Shown here in pieces: positions 12,701 through 20,450 of a stretch of DNA of 64,000 bases (positions are counted from its first letter, which is position 1; each line of letters opens with the position of its first letter). The notes under the pieces are model-generated. The model did no database searches. It was not told the origin of the DNA and saw nothing but the letters and a program-made list of their open reading frames with translations. The position numbers and the translations under genes are program-made. This DNA is from Nereocystis luetkeana (taxonomy: Eukaryota > Sar > Phaeophyceae > Laminariales > Laminariaceae): assembly GCA_031213475.1 (NCBI GenBank), contig JARUPZ010000015.1:8150528-8214527 (forward strand), in the 5' to 3' direction.

Positions 12701-15700
12701 ACGAGAACCGAATAAGCACGCTCCATATTGCCTCTCTCGGACGGAAATGCAAGGGCAGTTTCGTCGTCATGTGTACACCACAACGGTCCTTACATTGCGG
12801 TCGAGAGCGGCAATAACACATGGACCGAGCCTATACGTACGTGTCCATGTCCCCGTCGCCGAACCAAAAATCCGTAAGCATGGCGCTGCCCCCGATACGT
12901 TGTAGGAGAAAGGAGCTCCCGGACAAAACGAATACTTACTTCCTTCCTCCCGCCCGCCCGCTCGCGACCGACACCCGCTAGGTACCCACCAAGACATCCA
13001 GAGGATAATGCCACCGCCTGCTACGGTCGGCGTTGAAGTTACCTGGTGTTTTTTTTGCATATCTCACCCGACCTCCTCCACCACAAACTGTTACTGAGAT
13101 AACGTTGAACTCAAAGCCCGAGGAACTTGGTTTTCCTTCGTTTATTTCGCTTTTTCTCTCTTTCAACTCATCCGGAATGCTACAGTAGTATGTATGTCGT
13201 GTCTGTCGTATCCAGTACATAGGACATGGCATTGCATTGTCTACTCTGCTTACTGCACGGCACGGACACTGGTTGTGTGCTGGATGTCGACGGGTATCAT
13301 GGAAAGAAAGGTGCAATGTGAAGAAAACACACACTGGCGCAATACTGGAACTACAGTACCAGGTATGTAACTTCCAATCATAGTCGGTATTTCCTCGGTC
13401 TATTCAGTCGAGGAGCCCAACCACTCAGAAAATAGTTCGGCCAAAAAAAGGTACACAATCAGCCAAAAAAAGGTACAGTACCCCAATCGTAGCACCCCTC
13501 TGCCTCCTGACCCCCACTCTTCACAGCGGTGTGCTGACTTTCATCGCCTTATTTCAGGCGCACTAACCGGGTAGGCGAATAAAAAGCAATACCATGAAAT
13601 TGCCACGGTTTATTTTGTCGGTGGTGCGTGTCCACGCGCGCTGAGGCTTGCCAAGCGTGGAAAACGAGAACGCCATGCTTCGGGAGTGGCTGTTTTTGCG
13701 AGACACGTTTACACCTTTTATAGGGCAAACTGCTGTCCCGTTTTGGGAACAACCTACTTCGAATTTGAGCGGTCTGTCCCCACAACGGGGCTGGAAGGGT
13801 TAAGGCGAGGCTGCTCTGGATCGTTATCGCACACAGTATCAACACAACGCAGCGCAACACAACACGCAAGCACGCAGCGCACAACACAATACAGCAGAGC
13901 GCTACACAGCACAACAGGGCACAACACACAGCACAACAGAGCACAACACACAGCACAACAGAGCACAACGCACAGCACCACAGAGCACAGCACACAGCCC
14001 AACAGAACACAACACACAACACGCAGCGCACAACACAGTGCAGCATACCCCTGGACGGCACGACAAAGCACAACACAGCACAACACACACGACACTTGAC
14101 ACGTACGTAGCACACATTATGAAAATAGCTATTGCTAGACAATCATTTACGAGTAGACCCAGGCCCACCTGTTGAATGTTCTTGACTCCCTTGTGAACAT
14201 TGTCCCCGATCCCACGCACTAACTGGTCAAGCCCCGGCTGCTGCTACGCTCCCGTCAACGTCGAAATCGGGAACAAAAACAAAACAAAATAGAAACACAA
14301 CGAGAAGGCGGAAAAAACGAAGAAAACAACAACAAAGGCAAAACAATATAAACAAAACATACAAAACATGAACATACAAGTGAGCAGTGCACCTGAAACA
14401 AAAAAAAAACGAAAAACGGCAAAAAACGAAAGACCGGAAAAGGAGAAAAAACTGAACACCAGGTCGACCACACAACAGTAGCAGGTTTCGAGGTACCTGG
14501 TAGTGTTTTCCTTGCGGGCGATTCCGAAAAAAAAACTCAGTTAGTTGACTTTACACCGACGGCTGGTGTTATGCATGTTTCAAAATAATTTGAAATATAG
14601 CACATCTCGCACAGATATATCATCCGCAGATAGATCATCTACAGATAGATCATCTACAGGTAGATCATCTACATATAGATCATCTGCAGATAGACCATCT
14701 ACACGTAGAGCATCTACAGATAGATCATCTACAGATAGATCACCTACTGGTAGATCATTTACAGATAGATCATCTACAGATATATCATCTACATGTAGAT
14801 AATTTACATATAGATCCTCTCGTTCCCCGCCTGCCGTTGTGGCGGATTGTGCAGGACCGACCTGCATAGCACAGATTGAACCAGGAACTATTAAAAGGTG
14901 CTACTGCTGTAGATCGCGCAGATCATATGTACGGCTTCCACCCAGCAACGAGAGCTAGACCATACAGATAATACAGATCAGAAAACAGATTATCTATCTG
15001 CCTTGAAAGATCTACAGTAGGTCATGGACTGTGGGAACAATCGATGATCTGTCTGGGAAGTGGGTACATATCGTAGTCTACAATAAGGTGGGAGGCACAA
15101 CGCACAACACTGCACGGATGCATGGGCCAAAAAGGCAAAACAAAATACCTCGTACCTCGTACCGGTACGACCTAAAACTGGGTTGAATTGAACGCGCCTT
15201 CTAAACCACCTACGAGATTGGTCGGCCCACTCCAGGCCTAGAAAGCAAAAAAAAAAAAAAAAACCCAGAATATGTTCTCTTAAAGTGGGCAAAGTATCAT
15301 GCAGTTTTGCTCGCTCAACACCTGGACGACGTATAGAGTCGAAATCGCCTAAAAACAATCGTCCTGTTGACCGAGGACTTTAAACAGGTTGCTATTGTTA
15401 TTGTTGGCGTTGGTTGTTGTGTTTTTTATTTCATCGTGACTTCGCCGCCACTATATCGTTTGTGGGTGCAACACAAGCTAAAACAACCCTGGAGGAACAG
15501 GGAAAACAGCGACAGCACAACCGAAACGACCAAAAACAACAACACCAACATCACCAGCAACACTACCACCACCACCACCACCAAAACACAAACCAACAAG
15601 GAACACCATCATCACTACCACCACCACCGCGCTCACCACCACCTACACCACCAGACAACAAACCAAAAACCCACCTCCTGCACTTTCTTGACTCCCTGCT

Positions 15701-18700
15701 GCATGTTGTCCCCGATGTTCTTCACGAACAGGTCGATGCCGGGACGGTTCTCTTCCAAACGCCTCTTTGCCTCTCCAACTCCCTCCGTGCATATCTGCCC
15801 CAGCTGCTGAGTCGTGCTCTGGACCTGGTCGTTCGAGAAAATTGATCAAATCAACGTCAGCTGGCGTACTCCAACCAAACTAACGATAGACAGTGAACAT
15901 CGACGAATCAACTACAGTACAATGAAACAATCGACAACAGCCGGCGCAAATTCAAGGAACCAGATAGGGTGAAAAATCAACAAATCAACGATTATAGACC
16001 AATCAACAGCCGGAGTACATCAACCAATATTAATGAGTGCAGGTGAAAATCAACCAATCAATAACAGCCCGCGTAAACCAACAAAATTAACCATGGACCG
16101 CGAAAATCAACCAATCAGCGATGATAGATCGATCAACAACAGCTGTGGCGCAAATTAACCAACGTAGAGATGGACGGTGAAAATCAACCAATCAACGGAT
16201 CGCAGAGAAGCCAACGGCAGACGGCTTACTTTACAGCAGTGGACGCTACCACCTATTCGAGAAAATGGTTGAGGTACACTGTGCACAAGACAAAGGGGAT
16301 ACGTAGAGTGTCTGCGCAGAAATTGGTTGAAGCTAATTAGGTTGAGGTTTACATGTGAGGTCTGCTTCCCATACAAAAATAAACCTCAACTCACCAAACT
16401 TTAGGATAGGAGCTTCCTAAGGTTGTGGCAAAAAGCGACCAGAACGCATCTTTGGACCTGATTATTCTTGGGCTGGGTTAGAGTTCTCGGGAAGGCTCCG
16501 TGAGTTGGGGTCACGTGAATATATATGAAACAGACCGCATGAAACCCAACACAATTGGTTGTAACTATGCACAAATGGTTGATTGGGTCTGATTGGCAGG
16601 GTCACGGTTATATATACGGTTATTAATGCTTCTCGTGTATATACGCGTCTTGCAGACAAGTAAGTGTGTGTCAACCATTCTCGAAGAAAGTGGTAAGCTA
16701 CCCAACCAAATTAACGACACTAATTTGTTAGGTTCTACCCCCGTCCTGACACGAGAAGTGCCTTCTTCTACGCGTAGCTTCCTCTTTTGTACCGGGTTGA
16801 GCAGCTCGATGACGATTTCTTTTTTTTGCTTTCGTGGTCGGAGGAAGAACTGAACCGCGAGCATATACGTATACGCCGGCGTCTCAACTACTGCTGTCTG
16901 TTTGCTGAGTGACTTTGGAACCCCGTGCCCATTTCGTCTGGGGAAACTATTAATAGAAGCAGGCTTCACCCGCCGTCCTACGTACCAGGTAGGCGTCGCT
17001 ACATCCGTGTTCTCGTGGTTAACGCACCGCCTGCTCTTTTGTTACATAGCTGTACGGCAATGACTCATGTCGAATGACATCACGCCATACCGGGTATACC
17101 GTTCGGTGGACGCCCCTCACGTACCGTGTGTCGTGCGTCAAACGACATGGAATGCGTGTATACGACATGTAATGCGTGTAAAAGTTTGCATGATTACGTG
17201 CCGACCGACGCGCACTTGAAAATCGCGAGCTTTGCTCCATGGGGGGTGCCAATGTGGCGAAAAAAAACAGCCAGTTTTGGGTACAAACCGACCGAACTAC
17301 GGACCGGAAAAATGACCCCTTCTATTACGGGGGACCATATTAAAATAGTAAAATGGAACCTACGGTACACACAGAAACCTACCAGGTGTTTATTACGCCA
17401 TTCTTACCAACAATATTTGGTCTTATTTACTTTGCCCCCCCGTAAATAGGACTGCAGTCCTAAAAAGGTTAAGCGAGACAATCTTCGGTCGGCCATCAGA
17501 TGAACGACCGAGCCCACTTTTTCTCTTTCGGTTGTCTTTCTTTGTTTTTGTTTTCTCTTCGTTTGCTTCCTTTCGTTTCTCTATTTCATAGAATATGTAA
17601 GTCGTGCCTGTCCTATCCAGTTGTTGTTGTTCTCACATTAACTCACAATACAATGCAGTCCGTGGTCGCAGGACAGGCTCCAATAACTCTGGAGTGGAAG
17701 AAATACCTCAAGTAAAACAGAGGCGAAAACAAGAAACAAGCATACGCACTCCACCACTGCGGACACCAGGGAAGCAAAAAGGAGACTATTAATAGCAGAC
17801 AAAAACCTAAAAAAAAGATGAAGCGAAGCAAAAAAACAAAACAAAACAAAAACAGAAGCAGATACCTGGTAGCAAAACGCAAAAAAAGGCAAAACGGACC
17901 GTACTAACAAAGACACAAAGAGGTACAAACGGGAATGAAAGAAAAATGAGAAAAAAAGAAGGGACAAAAAAGCGATAATCACGGGCGGGGGAGGAAGAAA
18001 AGACGAAAGGCAGGCACTGGAGCATACAGACACGCAACGTTGCCCAGATGGCACCATGCTAGTTACTTGGGTCCCAAAAAAGGGAGTGCATCATGACGAT
18101 GATGGCCATAACCAGGCTTCAGTCTGTTGGGCAGACCGCCTCCCCCCCCTCCCCCCCGCATTCCCCCTCGTCCCCCTTTCGCCCCCCCCCTCTTCCCTGC
18201 CATTCTGCGCACTCGCGTTGGCATCAACGGCTGTGGTCGTTGTTGCAGCTATTCTATGCCGTTCTGCCGATGCCTCCTTCTCATCTGTATGCCATTTCCG
18301 CATGAAGGCCTCCGCCCCTTCGTCGACCCGTCGGAACCATCTGCCGGCTTTCTGTGCTGCCTTGCGCCACCCTTCGAGCTTGATGCCGAACTCCTTGAGG
18401 TCCTCCTCAAGGTACCTCATCCAGTCCCACTCCTGTCCTCCGGAGTAACCCTTACCCCCAACCATCTCCCCAAACATCACCCTCTTCGGCAGACGCTCCT
18501 CTCCCATGCGTGTCACAAAGCCCGCAAACAAGAGCCTACGTCTGCGTACCGTCGTCTCAACGCTTTCAGATTTTGTCCCAGTATGATGACATGGCATTGC
18601 CTTCATTGCCCACTGCTGCTGCGCTTACTGCATACTATGGTACCTGGTACGTGGCAACGTCGTATCTCTGTGGCGTGGCTTTGTGACCACAGAACTTGTA

Positions 18701-20098
18701 TCTCTTTTAGGATTGAAGAATCGGCACGGACACTGGTTGTGCTGGATGTCGACGGGTAGAAAGAACGGTTTAATGTGAAGAACACAAACACAAGAGGTTT
18801 CGGTGCCCAACACTGAGCAGCGCAGGCATGGCACCCCCGGCGCCTGCTGTGCCGCACACACTTTGACGGCGCACTTTGCTGTTTTTCCACGCTATGATGG
18901 GATACGACAGGTGATCGTGCTCAAACTTGTGTATATACATTCCAGTACGAGCATTATCTTGTACTATCATGTCATGGTTCTTATCGATACCAGACGTCCG
19001 GACGTATCATACGTACGAGTAGTGCCTGCCCGTGCGCGTCAGCATTCGGTGATTCCACGATGACACACTACTGCTGCGCTGTAGGTGGACTGACAGCAAA
19101 GTGCAAGCGTGCGGATTGCGTCCAGTGGTTGCGTGGAGTCGTCAGCAGCCTACATACCAGGTAGGGTAATTAATCTCCCATACCCCTGGTAGGTCGTCAG
19201 CTGAACAGCACACCAACTTGTACGTGTACCTTCTAAAATTAATTCTGATGTACCCTCGGCCCGAGCCAGCCGTACTTCAACCGCGCACGGGAGACCGCTG
19301 TTGTTTCCACGCTATTAATAGCAAGGTAGGACACCGCCGTACGTACTCGTGCTCGAACTTGCGTGTATGTATTCCGGCAGCGATATCATACAACATACGT
19401 GCCGTCGGGCAGTGCGTGGGTGTCAGCATTCCGATACGACGAGATTCGAATGGCGTTTGGTGAGTGGTGAATGAAGTGTTCCATATGAAGTCCTCAACGC
19501 ACACCAGTGTACGTACACGAGATGTACGACGAGTACAGCTATCTGCTATACCCTCTACTACCAGTATACTCGAACCTTCGGCTCCATGCTGTATACCATT
19601 TTGATCGTAAATATAAGGACATTTTGATTTTCCTATTTTAATACTGAAACGATCCTTACATTTAAGCCCGTGGGCGCGGTATGCTTCAATCGCGCACAAC
19701 TTTGCCCCACTCCGCGAGCAAGCAAAAAAATGCGCGAAGCAGAAGCTTACGGAAAGCGAATAGCTCGTCGCCACCACAGAACCTAATGGCCACTTGCAGG
19801 GAGCCAAAGGGGAAGGCCCGACGCGAAGGCTACAATACCCTCCCTCGACCGAGGGTCTCCGTGACCCAACGAGCAACGAGGCTCGCCCGCATCGGGGAGA
19901 ACAAAAGACCTGTCTGAAATGAAGTGAACAAAGAGAAACACAGCACCGAAAAGCAGAAACAAAACTGCGTTCCATATTCCATATTCCATAGACTGCGTGT
20001 ACCCGTACTCGTGGTGCCGAGTCGCTGACGGGAATCAACCTCACCTGCCGTAACCAGCCCCATCCCTTCTTCGATCCGGCATCCTGCGCCTCGGCCAT
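2566..20098 (-). CDS. PTEN/auxilin-type phosphatase with C2 domain, 12 exons, 3' end not found
   Basis: The chained exons give 688 codons. Order: amphipathic N-terminus (1-91), PTEN-type phosphatase (about 105-310), C2 domain (about 311-500), then an acidic Gly/Glu-rich low-complexity tail and a charged stretch. The P-loop HCLTGRGRT has catalytic Cys249 and Arg255. The WPD-type loop reads FRFPGHPAPP where PTEN has FEDHNPP, so the general-acid Asp is Gly. PTEN's P-loop basic residues after Cys are Leu and Arg here. IPSQRRYLSYF, NTIPTF, PYIQVFKG, VRCRH and DDRFHQDFFLDLIF are typical of PTEN/tensin/auxilin phosphatase-C2 modules. These act on phosphoinositides or on membranes in clathrin traffic. 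No kinase domain is seen, nor a J-domain, though a J-domain could lie past the left edge. The substrate cannot be read from sequence. Confidence 0.86.
3378..3503 (+). repeat. (CAAA)n tract
   Basis: Tetranucleotide AAAC/CAAA repeat grading into AACAAAACA; frames through it are spurious. Confidence 0.95.
3558..3735 (+). repeat. (CTA)n trinucleotide tract
   Basis: About 58 near-perfect ACT/CTA units in phosphatase intron 11. It generates false poly-Thr, poly-Leu and poly-Ser/Val frames. Confidence 0.97.
3870..3967 (-). CDS. Phosphatase-C2 gene exon 11
   Basis: Acceptor GGTGCAACAG, donor AAG/GTGAGG. It encodes VDAAAGEAFDSMLHRDARFW then GEISARK. The 2-base entry phase matches exon 10 and the exit matches exon 12. 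I recognise no domain; membership in this gene rests on phase and order. Confidence 0.6.
4118..4212. repeat. MITE M, strongly diverged copy
   Basis: GGGGCATAGCAATCAGGACC ... AAAATTTATATATCCCAG ... TTTGGTCCTGATTACTGT. The family layout is kept but both arms have changed. Confidence 0.6.
4590..4915 (+). repeat. Family R with ACAGATCATAC minisatellite
   Basis: Family R marks (CCCAGGAAGCATGTCCTAGA, TCATGCAGGTTGTACGGC) run into a 10-11-bp CAGATCATA array at about 4690-4850. Confidence 0.82.
5680..5912 (+). repeat. (AAAC)n tract
   Basis: AAACAAAC array with scattered substitutions; source of the Cys/Val/Phe-rich false frames on the minus strand. Confidence 0.95.
6043..6137. repeat. MITE H copy
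   Basis: CCGCAGTCCCGTTCTGG ... CCCCAAAACGGGACCGCGG, with the centre reversed relative to the copy at 1147 (CCACTCAAATTCC). Confidence 0.88.
6211..6305. repeat. MITE H copy
   Basis: ACCGCAGTCCCGTTTGG ... ACCCAAAACGGGACTGCCG around AATTTGACTGGTTTG. About 75 bp after the previous copy. Confidence 0.88.
6335..6420. repeat. Family N short hairpin MITE
   Basis: GCTCTGTTCGTAAATATAAG GAACGTTT ... AAGCGGTCCTTATATTAACG. Inverted arms around an AT-rich centre, about 80 bp. Confidence 0.8.
6625..6925 (-). CDS. Phosphatase-C2 gene exon 10 (C2 end, acidic tail)
   Basis: Acceptor TATTTTGGTACAG. It starts DFFLDLIFAPVEG, the last C2 strand, then runs into Thr-, Gly- and Glu-rich low complexity encoded partly by GGT/GGA repeats. 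Donor C/GTGAGC, phase 1. Confidence 0.82.
7513..7656 (-). CDS. Phosphatase-C2 gene exon 9, GC-AG donor
   Basis: Acceptor GGCTTCCGCAG. It encodes VRCRHLSPDGRRVSMFRAAF, HTGYVPCGVLRL and LDGACADDRFHQ, the C2 strands that precede the DFFLDLIF motif in exon 10. The donor is CAG/GCGAGT; no GT site nearby keeps phase, so this is a GC-AG intron. Confidence 0.88.
7715..7825 (+). repeat. Repeat family G, copy 2 of 3
   Basis: About 85% like the copy at 28-140. It begins immediately after a 23-G run (7692-7714). Confidence 0.85.
7918..8150. repeat. Family N copies (two)
   Basis: GTGAATATAAGGAACGCTCT ... CTTATATTTTCGTCCAGAGC at 7921-7989, and CTGTTCCGAAATATAATCAC ... at 8088-8140. Confidence 0.7.
8379..8556 (-). 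CDS. Phosphatase-C2 gene exon 8
   Basis: Acceptor TGCCACCCCAG, donor CTC/GTAAGT. After a Thr/Gly/Glu-rich insert it encodes LSWAYTSDDSISFPVDCVLQ then GDLL, a C2 strand pair of the PTEN/auxilin type. Confidence 0.88.
8818..9039 (-). CDS. Phosphatase-C2 gene exon 7 (C2 start)
   Basis: Acceptor CGAAAACCCAG. It encodes PLLLRRVIMNTIPTF, an Ala/Gly/Glu insert, and CCPYIQVFKGGLLIFTATY, the first strands of the PTEN-family C2 domain. Donor AG/GTCAGT is chosen because its phase fits exon 8. Confidence 0.88.
9408..9537 (-). CDS. Phosphatase-C2 gene exon 6
   Basis: Acceptor GGCCCTGTCAG. It encodes EAVQHVASCKGIAMERLTIP then SQRRYLSYFASVM, the conserved end of PTEN-type phosphatase domains (IPSQRRY). 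The donor is a tandem GTGAGGTGAGG; the second site keeps phase with exon 7. Confidence 0.92.
9619..9724. repeat. MITE H copy
   Basis: CCCTTTTAGTGCAAACTGCT ... CACGGGACTGCAG ... TGAAAGGG. Lies between exons 5 and 6 side regions, in phosphatase intron 5. Confidence 0.8.
9728..9975 (-). repeat. Family R copy
   Basis: TGTATGATCTGTATATTCTA GCTCG, GCCGTATAACCTGCATGATC, AGATAGATAGATCATGATCT. Inverted relative to 4590. Confidence 0.75.
10100..10262 (+). repeat. (CAC/CAA)n tract
   Basis: Imperfect ACCACCACGACAACAAC array, 33 bp from the donor of phosphatase exon 5. Confidence 0.93.
10295..10469 (-). CDS. Phosphatase-C2 gene exon 5 (catalytic P-loop)
   Basis: Acceptor CCGGGAAAG, donor G/GTGAGA. It encodes VLEFRFPGHPAPPLG and NVAAVHCLTGRGRTSTVLAC, then YLAWV. 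The CX5R(T) signature is complete. The preceding loop lacks the Asp used as general acid in PTEN. Confidence 0.93.
10573..11041 (+). repeat. Family D copy with repeated 5' part
   Basis: It carries ACTCGATAGGAGAGATGTAC, several repeats of CATGxxTGGCCGTAGTCGTATGACC, the CTTGCxTACATCAAGCGCGCAG core, TAAGAACCGCTTGTGAGGCG and TTTCCGGTGTAGTCACTCCC. The 5' end is partially multiplied. Confidence 0.85.
11150..11435 (+). repeat. (GGTAC)-rich pentanucleotide array
   Basis: Degenerate ACGGTACGGTACAGC array of about 285 bp, 64 bp from the donor of phosphatase exon 4. Confidence 0.93.
11499..11852 (-). CDS. Phosphatase-C2 gene exon 4 (N-terminal phosphatase half)
   Basis: 118 codons, acceptor AAAATGCAG, donor CAG/GTGAGT. 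It encodes LDLVYVNDRVIAMGFPVDKR, the PTEN-type entry motif, an Ala/Gly/Pro insert, then NDIDLVASLLRSRHAGHYMV, WNVSEEGYDYSLF, equivalent to PTEN [20 protein letters not shown] and HYDTAKF. Confidence 0.92.
12131..12668 (+). repeat. Family D, full-length copy (~540 bp)
   Basis: It starts in a G run with TGTACTCGATAGGAGAGATG and ends CATCCTAAATAAAATAG plus another G run. Internal marks: TGCCGGGACGGAGCATGTCG, AAGCGCGAAGCGCCGTGAGG, CAGAGACAGCAATGGGAG, GTCTAGCTCACGTAGTGAGC. Confidence 0.88.
13185..13335 (-). repeat. Repeat family F copy
   Basis: GTCGTATCCAGTACATAGGA, GCACGGACACTGGTTGTG, GGATGTCGACGGGTATC and GCAATGTGAAGAAAACAC in the orientation opposite to 1588. Confidence 0.8.
13714..13806. repeat. 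MITE H copy
   Basis: GCAAACTGCTGTCCCGTTTT ... CCCCACAACGGGGCTGG ... GGGTTAAGG, centre GAATTTGAGCGG. Confidence 0.85.
13838..14095 (+). repeat. CACAACAGAG-type minisatellite
   Basis: Period near 10-20 bp (ACAACACACAGCACAACAGAGC). It ends 74 bp from phosphatase exon 3. Confidence 0.9.
14169..14237 (-). CDS. Phosphatase-C2 gene exon 3 (duplicate of exon 2 end)
   Basis: 23 codons, acceptor GTAGCAGCAG, donor CAG/GTGGGC. It encodes PGLDQLVRGIGDNVHKGVKN then IQQ, about half identical to the last 23 residues of exon 2 and of identical length. An exon duplication is the simplest reading. The GV-x-x-(V/I) spacing suggests an amphipathic membrane-binding helix (inference). Confidence 0.75.
14600..15060 (+). 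repeat. Family R with 15-bp GATCATCTACAGATA array
   Basis: About 14 copies of a 15-bp unit (TAGATCATCTACAGA) at 14600-14815, followed by the family R body (GAGCTAGACCATACAGATAA). Confidence 0.88.
15535..15660 (+). repeat. (CAC/CAA)n tract
   Basis: Imperfect ACCACCACC/AACAAC trinucleotides just beyond the donor of phosphatase exon 2. Confidence 0.9.
15675..15824 (-). CDS. Phosphatase-C2 gene exon 2
   Basis: 50 codons, acceptor GAACGACCAG, donor GAG/GTGGGT. It encodes a helical charged segment ending PGIDLFVKNIGDNMQQGVKK then VQE. The last 23 residues have a diverged copy in exon 3. An in-frame stop upstream with no ATG shows this is not a first exon. Confidence 0.78.
15841..18090. other. Phosphatase intron 1, distal part
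   Basis: No exon recognised. From 15850 to 16200 a diffuse repeat of ATCAACCAATCAAC is seen. MITE M lies at 17323, and A-rich low complexity fills 17800-18000. Confidence 0.6.
17323..17446. repeat. MITE M copy with TACCAGGT insert
   Basis: TATTACGGGGGACCATATT ... TTTGCCCCCCCGTAAATA. Where other copies read AAACCTATATATTTA, this one reads AAACCTACCAGGTGTTTATT. Confidence 0.85.
18289..18546 (-). pseudogene. LINE reverse-transcriptase C-terminal remnant
   Basis: This frame reads RRRRLLFAGFVTRMGEERLP, KRVMFGEM, GGQEWDWMRYLEEDLKEFGI and AEAFMRKWH. That is the region after the RT domain of non-LTR retrotransposons, a common repeat protein in algal and animal genomes. No RT palm or endonuclease is present, so it is a truncated dead copy in intron 1 of the phosphatase gene. 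Confidence 0.75.
18560..18800 (-). repeat. Repeat family F copy adjoining LINE remnant
   Basis: GCACGGACACTGGTTGTGCT, GGATGTCGACGGGTAGAAAG and TTAATGTGAAGAACACAAAC. It abuts the reverse-transcriptase remnant, so family F may be the untranslated end of that LINE (inference). Confidence 0.75.
19597..19672. repeat. Family N copy
   Basis: TCGTAAATATAAGGACATTT ... AAACGATCCTTACATTTAAG. Confidence 0.8.
20045..20098 (-). CDS. Phosphatase-C2 gene exon 1 (start)
   Basis: ATG at 20098 on the minus strand begins an 18-codon exon (MAEAQDAGSKKGWGWLRQ) with a strong CAG/GTGAGG donor, phase 0. It joins in frame to exon 2 (VQSTTQQ). The ATG is 197 bp from the divergent meckelin ATG. Extra exons in the 4.2-kb intron cannot be excluded. 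Confidence 0.7.
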
Positions 20099-20295
20099 TG
20101 CGCCCTCGTGCTATTACGCTACGCGTGCTGTGAAAATAGGCACGGAAAACAAACATTCCACCAATGGAGTTCATAGTAAAGAATGTTGCATGTCTTACTC
20201 GGGGCAAAACCCCCGTAATTTGGATTCGCCTGCCGCAACCTTGTAGCCGCCACCCTTGTGGTTCTCGCCTGCCTTTCCAGAGCGAGTCACGCGCT
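20099..20295. promoter_or_regulatory. Putative bidirectional promoter between two start codons
   Basis: These 197 bp separate the minus-strand phosphatase ATG from the plus-strand meckelin ATG, so both 5' UTRs and any core promoter must lie here or overlap. A CCAAT motif is at about 20160. I saw no TATA box and no clear RFX X-box. An ATG at 20164 in the meckelin frame lies inside. Confidence 0.6.
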
Positions 20296-20450
20296 ATGGG
20301 CCTGGGGAAGAGGCGGTTCCTGCTTGTTTATGTCTTGGTGGCCCCCTCTGCCTGCGGAATAGAAGTGGGATCCTCCATCTTGTGCTCGATCCCCGACCAG
20401 GAATATCTGGATATCAGCAGCCTTGGATGCGTCCAGTGTGATGATGACAG
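20296..20450 (+). CDS. TMEM67: Meckelin exon 1 (start and signal peptide)
   Basis: ATG at 20296 gives MGLGKRRFLLVYVLVAPSAC, a basic then hydrophobic signal peptide, followed by QEYLDISSLGCVQC, which matches the first Cys motif of meckelin (human QYFDISALSCVPC). The donor is AG/GTGAGC, phase 2. An in-frame ATG at 20164 would add 44 residues but would bury the signal peptide, so I prefer 20296. Confidence 0.85.
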
